Below, piece after piece: positions 8,442 to 17,092 of a stretch of 64,000 bases of DNA (position 1 is its first letter; each line of letters opens with the position of its first letter). Source of the stretch: Micromonospora yangpuensis (GTDB taxonomy: Bacteria > Actinomycetota > Actinomycetes > Mycobacteriales > Micromonosporaceae); assembly GCF_900091615.1 (NCBI RefSeq), contig NZ_FMIA01000002.1, forward strand, positions 5,270,001 to 5,334,000, in the 5' to 3' direction. The notes below the pieces were generated by a model. That model was not told the origin of the DNA. It saw only the letters and a program-made list of their open reading frames with translations, and did no database searches. A program made the translations under genes and the position numbers.

Positions 8442-9947
8442 ATGTCCACGTTCCAACGGTGGCGCGGGACCTCCGGTCGGCCCCGGACCCGGACGGCCCA
8501 GACGACGCGACGACGGTTCCTGGCCGGCGGGCTGGTGGCGGGCAGCCTGGTCGCCGGGGCGGCCGGCCTGACCGGGGTGGCCGCCGCGGCCGGTGGCGGC
8601 AACGTACTCGGGCAGCTCCTCGCCGCGCCGTCGACGATCGGGCAGCGCGACGCCGACGGGGCCGACTCCCCGAACCGGTCCCACCCCGACGGGGGACCGG
8701 CAGCGGTCTCCGTGCCCTGCGACCCGGCCCGGCTCGTCGCCGCGCTCGTGCACGCCGACGCCCAGGGCGGCGGCACGCTGCGGCTCGCGCCGAAGTGCAC
8801 CTACACGCTTACCGAGGCAGCCTTCGACGACGACCGGTTCGACGGCGGGGTACGTGACGCACGGGAGGCCTCCGACCAGTTGGAGAACGGGGAGAACACC
8901 AGCAACACCGCCAAGACCAAGGAGCAGATCCGGCGGGAGAACAGCTCCGGCCTGCCGGTGGTCTACCACCCGATCACCATCGAGGGTGACGGCGCCACCA
9001 TCGCCCGGCACCCCAACGCGCCGGAGTTCCGTTTCTTCACCGTGCGGGACGGGGGCGAGCTCAAGCTGAGCGACGTCACACTCAGGAACGGGCGCTCGGT
9101 GGCCGAGGGCGGCAGCGTGCACGTCGTACACGGCGGCAGCGCGGTGCTGGAGCGCACCACGATCACCCAGAGCCTCTCCTTCTCCGCCGAGGGCGGCGGC
9201 GGAGCGGTCTTCAACGACGGCAACCTGGTCGTCACCGACAGCACCTTCACCCAGAACGCCGCCACCGCGCGGACCGGCCGGGGCGGTGGCCTGCTGAACG
9301 GGGGGGTGCTGACCGTCACCGGGAGCACCTTCCGCGACAACAGCGCCGCCGCGATCGGCGGTGGCCTGGCCAACTTCCGGGGTGCCGCCGACATCGGTGG
9401 CAGCACCTTCGAACACAACAGCGCCACGCAGGGCGGCGGTCTGGCCAGTTTCTCCGCCCGGACCCGGGTCTGGGACACCAAGGTCACCGGCAACACCGCC
9501 GGCAACGGCGGGGGCATCGCCAACTCCGACGCCACGATCGCCCTGCGCGGGTTGACCGTCCGCGACAACCTCGCCACCGGTGACGGTGGTGGCGTCTGGG
9601 CATCCCGGGGCCTGATCACCCTGGACGCAACCGTCGTCACGGCCAACGTGGCACACCGCTTCGGCGGTGGGCTCTTCACCGACCGGTCGAACGTTCCGGT
9701 CCGGCACAGCGAGATCACCGGCAACGGCGCGGTGGGCGCGACGTCGACCGGCGGCGGCATCCACGCCTCCGGTGGCCAGGTCAGCCTCTTCGCCAGCCGG
9801 GTGACCGAGAACCGTTCGGTGGTCGCCCCCGGGGGCATCTTCGGTCGGAACCTGCGGGTGAACGTGGACCCGCGCAGCGTCGTCACCGACAACCGCCCGA
9901 CGAACTGCCAGGGCAGCCCCGCCCCGATCGGTAACTGCTTCCGCTGA
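8442..9947 (+). CDS. Tat-exported right-handed beta-helix protein
   Basis: 501 residues. I prefer ATG 8442, with AGGGA six bases upstream, over the adjoining GTG 8439. The N-terminus has a Tat motif (TRRRFLAGG) and hydrophobic stretch, so it is exported folded. From about residue 170 it has repeated turns such as GGAVFNDGNLVVTDSTF, GGGLLNGG, GGGLANFRGAADIGGSTF and GGGIANSDATIALRG, each about 22-25 residues, typical of parallel beta-helix proteins of the polymorphic-membrane/pectate-lyase-like type. No catalytic residues are recognisable; it could be an adhesin-like or polysaccharide-binding protein. One Cys pair near the C-terminus (NCQGSPAPIGNCF). Confidence 0.85.
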   Translation: MSTFQRWRGTSGRPRTRTAQTTRRRFLAGGLVAGSLVAGAAGLTGVAAAAGGGNVLGQLLAAPSTIGQRDADGADSPNRSHPDGGPAAVSVPCDPARLVAALVHADAQGGGTLRLAPKCTYTLTEAAFDDDRFDGGVRDAREASDQLENGENTSNTAKTKEQIRRENSSGLPVVYHPITIEGDGATIARHPNAPEFRFFTVRDGGELKLSDVTLRNGRSVAEGGSVHVVHGGSAVLERTTITQSLSFSAEGGGGAVFNDGNLVVTDSTFTQNAATARTGRGGGLLNGGVLTVTGSTFRDNSAAAIGGGLANFRGAADIGGSTFEHNSATQGGGLASFSARTRVWDTKVTGNTAGNGGGIANSDATIALRGLTVRDNLATGDGGGVWASRGLITLDATVVTANVAHRFGGGLFTDRSNVPVRHSEITGNGAVGATSTGGGIHASGGQVSLFASRVTENRSVVAPGGIFGRNLRVNVDPRSVVTDNRPTNCQGSPAPIGNCFR

Positions 9948-9956
9948 CCCACCGGT

Positions 9957-9987
9957 GGCCGGGTGGGTCCAGCGCTCCCACCCGGCC
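9957..9987. terminator. 11-bp hairpin after the beta-helix gene
   Basis: The arms GGCCGGGTGGG (9957-9967) and CCCACCCGGCC (9977-9987) pair perfectly around a nine-base loop, ten bases past the stop of the beta-helix gene. Confidence 0.75.
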
Positions 9988-10179
9988 GCCCACCAGCCGG
10001 TCAGGTCGGCACACCGAACCGGAGAACGGCCGGGACCGTCATGACCGGGTCAAGCCGGCCGGGATCACCGAGACCGGGGCGAGGGGAACGGATCCGCAGG
10101 TCGAGCGCGGCGAAGCCGAACCGGCCCGACCACGGCGTCCGGGGGCGTTCCGGCGCGGTTCACCCGGGAGGAGCAAAAC

Positions 10180-10269
10180 ATGAATCTTTGCTTCCATACC
10201 TCGCGAATCGGTCTAACGTCGGTCGTAGCTCGGCTGCCGCCGGGTTCAGGACAAAAAGGGATGGAGTGA
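10180..10269 (+). CDS. Possible 29-residue leader peptide
   Basis: A short frame starts at ATG 10180, placed eight bases after a very good ribosome site (GGGAGGAG), and ends in TGA eight bases before the ATG of the surface-protein gene. It reads MNLCFHTSRIGLTSVVARL and continues to GQKGME. Codon use is unlike the neighbours (AAT, CTT, CAT, CTA), so it is not ordinary coding sequence. It could be a regulatory upstream frame whose translation affects the downstream gene, or the ribosome site could be coincidental. Only the position and the ribosome site support it. Confidence 0.35.
   Translation: MNLCFHTSRIGLTSVVARLPPGSGQKGME
10214..10219 (+). promoter_or_regulatory. Possible -10 box (TAACGT)
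   Basis: TAACGT within CTAACGT, 58 bases before the surface-protein ATG; the same heptamer lies at 17055-17061 before the PBP gene. A matching -35 is not clear (TTGCTT is 20 bases upstream). If this box is used, the short frame at 10180 would lie mostly upstream of the transcript. Confidence 0.35.
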
Positions 10270-10277
10270 CTGGGGTC

Positions 10278-10976
10278 ATGGCTAACAAGATGCTCGGGAA
10301 GGTCGTTGCCGGTGCCGCCCTCGGCGGTGCGTCGTTGCTGGTCTTCGCGCCGGCCACCGCTTTCGCCGATGGCGCCAAGCCGGAGGCTGAGCACCACAAG
10401 AAGGGCTACGTGCTGGCCGAGCCCGAGGTCGTCAAGGCCGGGCACAAGGTCAAGCTCGTCGAGGTCTGCCCGGAGCCGCAGAAGGAGGCCTTCGTCTGGT
10501 CCGAGGTGACCGGAAAGGTCAAGCTCCACCCGGCCGAGAAGCCGGCCGAGAAGGAGTGGGGCGGCTGGAGCGGCGAGGAGAGCGACAAGGGCTCCTACGA
10601 GGAGGGCAAGCAGTCCGACGGCGGCTGGGGCGGTGGCGCCGCGGACGACGCCAAGAAGGAAGAGGAGCACAAGAAGGCCGAGGAGCACAAGAAGGCCGAC
10701 GAGGAGAAGGCCAAGGAGAAGGAGCACGAGTTCGTGTACTTCGCCGAGGTCAAGATCCCGTGGGACGCCGAGCCGGGCGCCTACGAGCTCAAGGGTTCCT
10801 GCGGCGAGGGCACGCTCGTCGTACTGCCCAAGGGCGGCGTCGAGGCCGGTGCCGGCGGCGCCGGAGCCGGCACCGACACGGGCCTGGCCGCCAGCGGGGC
10901 GGGCATGCTGGGCGCGGCGGCGCTCGGTGGCGTCGTGCTGATGCGGCGGCGTCGGACCAATGGGTCCCTGGTCTGA
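10278..10976 (+). CDS. Lys/Glu-rich surface protein with sortase-type C-terminus
   Basis: 232 residues from ATG 10278; a GTG at 10266 in the same frame is an alternative. The signal peptide is MANKMLGKVVAGAALGGASL followed by a hydrophobic run ending TAFA. The mature protein has two short beta-rich parts (GYVLAEPEVVKAGHKVKLVE; FVYFAEVKIPWDAEPGAYEL) separated by a charged linker of repeated EEHKKAEEHKKADEE. Two Cys flank this arrangement. The C-terminus ends in LAASG, a hydrophobic helix and RRRR, the layout of a cell-wall sorting signal; LAASG resembles the LAXTG signal used by class E sortases. A sortase gene follows directly, supporting anchoring. The role of the displayed protein is unknown. 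Confidence 0.8.
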   Translation: MANKMLGKVVAGAALGGASLLVFAPATAFADGAKPEAEHHKKGYVLAEPEVVKAGHKVKLVEVCPEPQKEAFVWSEVTGKVKLHPAEKPAEKEWGGWSGEESDKGSYEEGKQSDGGWGGGAADDAKKEEEHKKAEEHKKADEEKAKEKEHEFVYFAEVKIPWDAEPGAYELKGSCGEGTLVVLPKGGVEAGAGGAGAGTDTGLAASGAGMLGAAALGGVVLMRRRRTNGSLV

Positions 10977-11658
10977 CGTGCGGACGAACCGGGCCGGCGG
11001 CCGTCACGGGACACCGTGGCGCGCCGCCGGCGCGGCCGTCGTCCTGCTCGTCGCCATGGTCGGGGCGGGGCTGTTGGGCGTCGCCCTGAGCACCGACCCC
11101 ACCGCCCCGCCACCGGCTCCGGTCACCCAGGCCGGACCGCACGCGACCGATCCCGATCTGGCACCCCAGGAGTCGGGGCAGGACGGCGCGCGAGCACCCG
11201 GGCTGCCCCGGTCCCGGCCGATCACCGTGTCGATCCCGCAGATCGGGGTGCACACCTCGGTCCTGGAACTCGGCACCAACCCGGACGGCACAGTCCAGAC
11301 CCCGCCGCTGGAGCAGGCCGACCTCACCGGGTGGTACCAGCGGGGTGCCAGTCCCGGCGAGGTGGGCAACGCGGTGATCATCGGACACGTCGACTCGCGG
11401 GAGGGACCCGCCGTCTTCTGGTCCCTCGGCACCCTGCAACCCGGAGGCACCGTCCAGGTCACCCGGGAGGACGGCCGGACGCTCACCTTCACCATCGACG
11501 CGGTCCGGTCGTACCCGAAGACCGACTTTCCCAGCCAACTCGTGTACGGCCCGAACGACCGTCCCGGCCTACGGCTGGTCACCTGTGGTGGTCAGTTCGA
11601 CCAGAACGCCGGGACGTACCTGAACAACACGGTCGTCTTCGCCACCCTGGCCGAGTGA
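10960..11658 (+). CDS. Class E/F-type sortase
   Basis: 232 residues. It has an N-terminal membrane helix (AAVVLLVAMVGAGLLGVAL), a Pro/Ala/Thr spacer and a sortase domain from about residue 85. Catalytic residues seen: His in IIGHVDS (about 144), Cys in LVTCGG (about 207) and a downstream Arg-poor C-terminus; the expected Arg is probably RPGLRLVTC just before the Cys or a nearby residue. The compact single-domain layout resembles actinobacterial class F sortases. The start overlaps the previous gene by 17 bases; GTG 10978 is an alternative in the same frame. The pairing with the preceding LAASG protein suggests enzyme and substrate. Confidence 0.88.
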   Translation: MGPWSDVRTNRAGGRHGTPWRAAGAAVVLLVAMVGAGLLGVALSTDPTAPPPAPVTQAGPHATDPDLAPQESGQDGARAPGLPRSRPITVSIPQIGVHTSVLELGTNPDGTVQTPPLEQADLTGWYQRGASPGEVGNAVIIGHVDSREGPAVFWSLGTLQPGGTVQVTREDGRTLTFTIDAVRSYPKTDFPSQLVYGPNDRPGLRLVTCGGQFDQNAGTYLNNTVVFATLAE

Positions 11659-11722
11659 GCCGGCGCGGTCCGGACGGAGCAGCGGGGATGTCCCCCGCCT
11701 GCCTCGCCCGGACCGCGCCGGC
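11659..11722. terminator. Compound hairpin between convergent sortase and glutamate dehydrogenase genes
   Basis: Outer arms 11659-11673 and 11708-11722 pair perfectly over 15 bp; inside them GCGGGGA and TCCCCCGC form a second small stem. It begins directly after the sortase stop and ends nine bases before the dehydrogenase stop, so it can terminate both. Confidence 0.75.
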
Positions 11723-11730
11723 CCGGTCGC

Positions 11731-14700
11731 TCAGGCCGCGGCCGAGGTCCGCACCAGGGTACGGATCTGCCGCAGCAGCACCGACAGGGCGGCCAGATCC
11801 GCCCGGGACTCGGCGAACTCGCCCATCGCCCGCTGCGCCCGGCGGATCGAGGTGGCGTTGGACTCCTCCCACTGCAACACCCGCTCCAGCGGCTGCTGAC
11901 CCTGCGGAGTGGAGTCGAGCACCTCCGCGGTGAGCGCCGCCAACGCCGCGTACAGGTCGTAGCGCAGCGCCATCCGGGCCAGCGTCTGCCAGCGGTCCTC
12001 CCGGGGCAGCAGGGAGATCTTGGACAGCAGGGAGTCCACCCGGAACCGGTCGGAGAGCACGAAGTAGACCGAGGCCACCTCACCCACGTCCTTACCGCTG
12101 CGGGTGGCGGTCTCCACGATGTCCAGCAGACCGAAGCTGAACATCAGCCGGGTCGCCTGCTCGGCCAACTCGCGCGGCAGCCCACGCTCGACCATCGCCT
12201 CGATGTGCCCGGTGATCCCGTCCCGCTCGCTGCCGTAGAAGAGGTTCTCCAGCTCCGGCAGGAGCCGGGCCACCCCCTCGCGCAGCCGGCTGATCTCCGC
12301 CGGCACGTCCAGCGGCGAACGCCGGTTGGTCACCAGCCACCGCACGGCCCGGTCGAGCAGCCGCCGGGTGTTCAGGTAGACGCTGGTCTGCAACTCCGGG
12401 TCGACCCGGTTGTCCAACGCCTCGACGGCGTCCCACACCGCACGCAGCCCGAAGACCTCACGGACCACCACGTACGCCCGGATCACGTCCGCCGCCGTCG
12501 CGGCGGTCTCCTCGACCACCCGGAAGACGAAGGTGATGCCACCCCGGTTGATCGCCTCGTTGACCAGCACGGTGGTCACGATGTCCCGGCGCAGCCGGTG
12601 CCGCCCCATCCGGTCGGCGAACCGCTCCCGCATCGGCGTCGGGAAGTAGTTGACCAGGACGTCGGTCGTCCACTCCTCGTCCGCGATCCCCTCGGTGAGG
12701 ATCTCCCGCTCCAGCGCGATCTTGACGTACGCGAGCAGCACCGCGAACTCCGGTGCGGTCAGCCCGGAGCCGGCCCGGTTGGTCAGCTCCTCGTCCGAGG
12801 GCAGCCCCTCCAGGGCCCGGTCCAGTGCGCCCGAACGCTCCAACTCGGTGATCATCCGGCGGTGCACCGGAAGCAGCGAGCTGGCCTGCGCCTGGGAGTT
12901 GTTGATCGCACGGGCCTGGTCGTAGTTGTCCCGCAGCACCAACTCGCCCACCTCGTCGGTCATCCCGGCGAGCAGCTCGTCACGCTCCGGCACGTCCAGT
13001 TCCCCGTCGGCGACCGCCGTGTTCAGCAGGATCTTGATGTTCACCTCGTGGTCGGAGCAGTCCACCCCGGCCGCGTTGTCGATGAAGTCGGTGTACATCC
13101 GACCGCCGGTCATCGCGTACTCGATCCGGCCGTGCTGGGTGAAGCCGAGGTTGCCGCCCTCGCCGACCACCCGGCAGCGCAGGCTCCGGCCGTCCACCCG
13201 GATCGCGTCGTTGGACTTGTCGCCCACCTCCGCGTTGGTCTCGCTGGAGGCCTTGACGTAGGTGCCGATGCCGCCGTTCCAGAACAGGTCCACCGGAGCG
13301 GTGACGATCGCCTTCATCAGCTCCTGCGGGCTGAGCTGGCCGACCTCCTCGTCGAGCCCGAGCACCGCCCGGACCTGCGGCGTGATCGGGATGGACTTGG
13401 CGGTACGCGGGTGCACCCCGCCACCGGCGGAGATCAGCCCGGTGTCGTAGTCCTCCCAGGACGACCGGGGCAGGTCGAACAGCCGCTTGCGCTCGGCGTA
13501 CGAGCTGGCCGCGTCCGGGTCCGGGTCGAGGAAGATGTGCCGGTGGTCGAAGGCGGCCACCAGCCGGATGTGCTCCGAGAGCAGCATCCCGTTGCCGAAC
13601 ACGTCACCGGACATGTCGCCGACGCCGACCACGGTGAAGTCCTGGTTCTGGGTGTCGTGCCCCAGCTCGCGGAAGTGCCGCTTGACCGACTCCCACGCGC
13701 CCCGGGCGGTGATGCCCATCTTCTTGTGGTCGTAGCCGGCCGACCCACCCGAGGCGAACGCGTCGCCCAGCCAGAACCGGTGCGCCTTGGAGATCTCGTT
13801 GGCGATGTCGGAGAAGGTCGCGGTGCCCTTGTCCGCCGCCACCACCAGGTACGGGTCGTCGGCGTCGTGCCGGACCACGTCCTCCGGCGCGACGATCTCC
13901 CCGCTGACGATGTTGTCGGTGACGTCCAGCAGGGCGGAGATGAACTCCTGGTAGCAGGCCACCGCCTCGTCCCGGTCGCCCGGCTTCTGCTTCAGCACGA
14001 AGCCGCCCTTGGCACCCACCGGCACGATCACGGCGTTCTTCACCATCTGCGCCTTGACCAGGCCGAGCACCTCGGTCCGGAAGTCCTCCCGCCGGTCGGA
14101 CCAGCGCAACCCGCCCCGGGCCACCGGCCCGAACCGCAGGTGCACACCCTCGAACCGGGGCGAGTAGACGAAGATCTCGAACTTCGGGCGGGGCGCCGGC
14201 AGGTCCGGGATGGCCTGCGGGTCCAGCTTCAACGCCACGTACGACTTGGGCCGACCGTCGACCCGCTTCTGGTAGAAGCTGGTCCGCAGGGTGGCCTGGA
14301 TCAACGTCAGGTACGACCGCAGGATCCGGTCCTGGTCCAGGCTGGCCACCTCGTCCAGCGCGGTGCCGATCGCGGTCACCAGCTCCTGGCTGCGCCGCTC
14401 CCGCTGCTCGGCGTCGAGCTCCGAATCAGGCGCGAAGCGCACCTCGAAGAGCTCGACGAGCAGGGCGGCCAGCTGCGGGTTGGCGGTGAAGGTGGACTCC
14501 ACGTAGTCCTGCGAGAAGACCGTGCCGGCCTGGCGCAGGTACTTCGCGTAGGCGCGCAGCACCACCACCTGCCGCCAGGTCAGCCCGGCCCGCAGCACCA
14601 GCTCGTTGAAGCCGTCCACCTCGGCCTCGCCCCGCCACGCCGCCGCGAAGGCGTTCTCCACGTGCGGACGTACCTCGGCCAGGTCCTGGTGGCCCTCGGG

Positions 14701-16812
14701 CAGTTGCAGACCGAAGTCGTACAGCCAGATCCGGCCGTCGATCCGGTCCACCTCGTACGGGTGCTCGTCAACCACCCGGACACCCAGCGAGTGCAGCACC
14801 GGCAGCACCGCGGAGAGCATCATCGGTTCGCCGTACCGGTAGACCTTGAACCGGACGTCCATCGCCTCGACCAGGTCCGCACCCGGGATCCGGGCCCCCG
14901 GCCGGGGCGCCAACTGCTTGCGGAACAGGTGCATCTCCAGCTGGCCGGACTCCTCCAACAGCTCCAGCTTGGCCAGGTCCTTCATCGCCTCGTACGGGGT
15001 GTGCCCGTCCTTGTAGCCCTCCGGGAAGGCGTCGGCGTACCTGGTGAACAGGTGCTTGGCCTGCTCGTCGCCGAGCTTGCGTTCCAGCACCAGCCGGTAG
15101 TCGTCGTCCCAGAGCCGGGTGGCGTCGGCCAGCTCCTCGGCGAGCAGGTCGGCGTCGATGTCCCCGGGCGGGTTGTTCGGGTCGGTACGGACGATGAAGT
15201 GCACCCGGGCCAGCATCGACTCGGTGACCCGGGTGGTGTAGTCGACCCCCACCCCGTTCAGCTCACGCAGCAGGATGTCCTGCATACGCAGCCGGTTCTG
15301 GGTGGTGAAGCGGTCCCGGGGCAGGTAGATCAGGCAGGAGATGAACCGCCCGTACGCGTCGCGCCGCAGGAAGACCCGCAGCTGCCGGCGGCCGGCCATC
15401 CGCAGCACGCCGATCACCGCGTGGTACAGGTCGTCGGTCTTGATCTGGAACAGCTCGTCGCGCGGGTAGGTCTCCAGGATCTGCAGCAGGTCCTTGCCGG
15501 AGTGGCTGCGCTGGCTGAGCCCGGAGCGGTCCAGCACCTCGGCCACCTTGCGGCGTACCACCGGCAACTCCCGGACGCTGGTCCGGTAGGCGGCGGTGGA
15601 GAACAGGCCCAGGAAACGCCGTTCCCCGACCACCTCGCCCCGCTCGTCGAAGATCTTGAAGCCGACGTAGTCGAGGTAGGCGGAGCGGTGCACGGTGGCC
15701 CGGGAGTTCGCCTTGGTGATGATCAGCAGGCGCTTCTCCAGCACCTTCTCGTGCGCCTCCGGCGTCATCGAGGCCAGCGCGCGGGCCTCCGGGGCGTCCT
15801 GGCGCAGGATGCCCAGGCCGGTGCCGAGCACCGCCTCCAACGCCTGGCCGCCCGGCCGGCCGGCCGCCTCGTCGGTCGGCGCGTTCACCAGCCGGTACTC
15901 GCGGTAACCGAGGAAGGTGAAGTGGTCGTTGGCGAGCCAGCGCAGCAGCTCCACCGAGTCGGTGATGTCCTTCTCCGGCACCGGCGGGCGGTTCGGCGAG
16001 GTCCGGGCCGAGGCGAGGTCGTCGGCGAGCGCCAGGGCCCGCTGACGCATCTTCGGCCAGTCCTCCACCGCCTCCCGCACGTCGGTGAGCACCCGCTGCA
16101 GCTCCCGCCGCAGCTGGTCCCGCTGCTCGGCGTCGCGGACCGGGTCGATCTCGATCCGCATCCAGCTCTCGACCAGGTCCCCGGCGATCGCGTCGTCCGG
16201 CTCGACGTCCGCCGACACCTCGGTCAGCCGGCCCAGCGGCTCGCGCCGGACCACCACCAGCGGGTGGACCAGCATGTGTACGTCGAGGTGGTGCGAGTTG
16301 AGCAGCGCCGTCATCGAGTCGACCAGGAACGGCATGTCGTCGGTGACGATCTCGATGACCGTGTGGTGCTGGTCGGTGCCCGGGGCGTGGATGCGCAGTT
16401 TCAGCTCGCCGGGGACCCGCTGCTGGGCGAGGTCCCGGTGGGCCCGCGCCGCGTCGAGCATCTCCTCGGCGGTGAAACCGATCAGCTCCTCGTCCGGCGC
16501 GAACCGCCAGAACCGGCCGACCAGGGTCGCCGCGTCGTGGTCGTCCCCGGCGAGCGCGACCGCCTGGGCCACCAGGCGCTCCGCGTTGGGCACCGGCTCG
16601 TCCAGCTCGGCGTCCTCGACGTCGTCGCCGAGGGCCTCCGGGGGTAGTCCGAGATCGTAGATGGTGTCGACACTGGAACCGGTCAAGCCGGTCACTCCGG
16701 TGTCGAGTCGGCCGGGGCCGTCCCCGTCGGTCGCCGAATCGAAGCTGTCGGCCGGGCTGGTGTCAGCCTGCCGGAGGTCGGGTCCCGGTTTGATCGCCGG
16801 ACGCCGGTCCAT
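11731..16812 (-). CDS. gdhB: NAD-specific glutamate dehydrogenase, large (180 kDa) type
   Basis: 1693 residues, the expected size for the GDH2/180-kDa family that oxidatively deaminates glutamate to 2-oxoglutarate with NAD. The central catalytic part carries ARGGLRWSDRREDFRTE, KNAVIVPVGAKGGFVLKQK, GVGDMSGDVFGNGMLLSE and VGEGGNLGFTQHGRIEYA, with long N- and C-terminal regulatory regions typical of the family. Start: ATG 16812, preceded by GGGGAG seven bases upstream. It stands alone, divergent from the PBP gene. In Streptomyces and Mycobacterium this enzyme serves glutamate catabolism and redox balance; mycobacterial homologues are controlled by GarA, an FHA protein. The symbol is borrowed from those relatives. 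Confidence 0.95.
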   Translation of the reverse strand: MDRRPAIKPGPDLRQADTSPADSFDSATDGDGPGRLDTGVTGLTGSSVDTIYDLGLPPEALGDDVEDAELDEPVPNAERLVAQAVALAGDDHDAATLVGRFWRFAPDEELIGFTAEEMLDAARAHRDLAQQRVPGELKLRIHAPGTDQHHTVIEIVTDDMPFLVDSMTALLNSHHLDVHMLVHPLVVVRREPLGRLTEVSADVEPDDAIAGDLVESWMRIEIDPVRDAEQRDQLRRELQRVLTDVREAVEDWPKMRQRALALADDLASARTSPNRPPVPEKDITDSVELLRWLANDHFTFLGYREYRLVNAPTDEAAGRPGGQALEAVLGTGLGILRQDAPEARALASMTPEAHEKVLEKRLLIITKANSRATVHRSAYLDYVGFKIFDERGEVVGERRFLGLFSTAAYRTSVRELPVVRRKVAEVLDRSGLSQRSHSGKDLLQILETYPRDELFQIKTDDLYHAVIGVLRMAGRRQLRVFLRRDAYGRFISCLIYLPRDRFTTQNRLRMQDILLRELNGVGVDYTTRVTESMLARVHFIVRTDPNNPPGDIDADLLAEELADATRLWDDDYRLVLERKLGDEQAKHLFTRYADAFPEGYKDGHTPYEAMKDLAKLELLEESGQLEMHLFRKQLAPRPGARIPGADLVEAMDVRFKVYRYGEPMMLSAVLPVLHSLGVRVVDEHPYEVDRIDGRIWLYDFGLQLPEGHQDLAEVRPHVENAFAAAWRGEAEVDGFNELVLRAGLTWRQVVVLRAYAKYLRQAGTVFSQDYVESTFTANPQLAALLVELFEVRFAPDSELDAEQRERRSQELVTAIGTALDEVASLDQDRILRSYLTLIQATLRTSFYQKRVDGRPKSYVALKLDPQAIPDLPAPRPKFEIFVYSPRFEGVHLRFGPVARGGLRWSDRREDFRTEVLGLVKAQMVKNAVIVPVGAKGGFVLKQKPGDRDEAVACYQEFISALLDVTDNIVSGEIVAPEDVVRHDADDPYLVVAADKGTATFSDIANEISKAHRFWLGDAFASGGSAGYDHKKMGITARGAWESVKRHFRELGHDTQNQDFTVVGVGDMSGDVFGNGMLLSEHIRLVAAFDHRHIFLDPDPDAASSYAERKRLFDLPRSSWEDYDTGLISAGGGVHPRTAKSIPITPQVRAVLGLDEEVGQLSPQELMKAIVTAPVDLFWNGGIGTYVKASSETNAEVGDKSNDAIRVDGRSLRCRVVGEGGNLGFTQHGRIEYAMTGGRMYTDFIDNAAGVDCSDHEVNIKILLNTAVADGELDVPERDELLAGMTDEVGELVLRDNYDQARAINNSQAQASSLLPVHRRMITELERSGALDRALEGLPSDEELTNRAGSGLTAPEFAVLLAYVKIALEREILTEGIADEEWTTDVLVNYFPTPMRERFADRMGRHRLRRDIVTTVLVNEAINRGGITFVFRVVEETAATAADVIRAYVVVREVFGLRAVWDAVEALDNRVDPELQTSVYLNTRRLLDRAVRWLVTNRRSPLDVPAEISRLREGVARLLPELENLFYGSERDGITGHIEAMVERGLPRELAEQATRLMFSFGLLDIVETATRSGKDVGEVASVYFVLSDRFRVDSLLSKISLLPREDRWQTLARMALRYDLYAALAALTAEVLDSTPQGQQPLERVLQWEESNATSIRRAQRAMGEFAESRADLAALSVLLRQIRTLVRTSAAA

Positions 16813-17092
16813 TGGTGCACTCCCCTCAACCCACCGCGTTGTGGGTCACTCTGCCGCCCAGCCTAGGCCTGCCGATCTAGGTACTGCTCGGCGGACCACC
16901 GGACGTCCGGATCGGGGTTGAAGCCCTTCACCCCTGGTGGGTACGGGAACGGACGGCGGATGGATACCCCGGCCTGGGATTTTCATCACCCCGTCACCGG
17001 CCCGTCTTTCCGCGTGTTCGCGCCGCCGGGGACAGTGCGGGGGGACAGGTCGTACTAACGTGCGCAACAGACCCGAGACCGGAGGAACGCCG
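16813..17092. other. Divergent region between glutamate dehydrogenase and PBP genes
   Basis: 280 bp. On the minus strand TAGGCT (16868-16863) could be a -10 box for the dehydrogenase. On the plus strand CTAACGT at 17055-17061 could be a -10 for the PBP gene. No gene is visible. Confidence 0.4.

Noticed and set aside
12205..16647. A 1480-codon open frame on the plus strand antisense to the glutamate dehydrogenase
   Set aside because: It is the shadow of the real gene: high GC removes stop codons from other frames. It is rich in His, Asp, Gly and Arg low-complexity strings and has no family motif.
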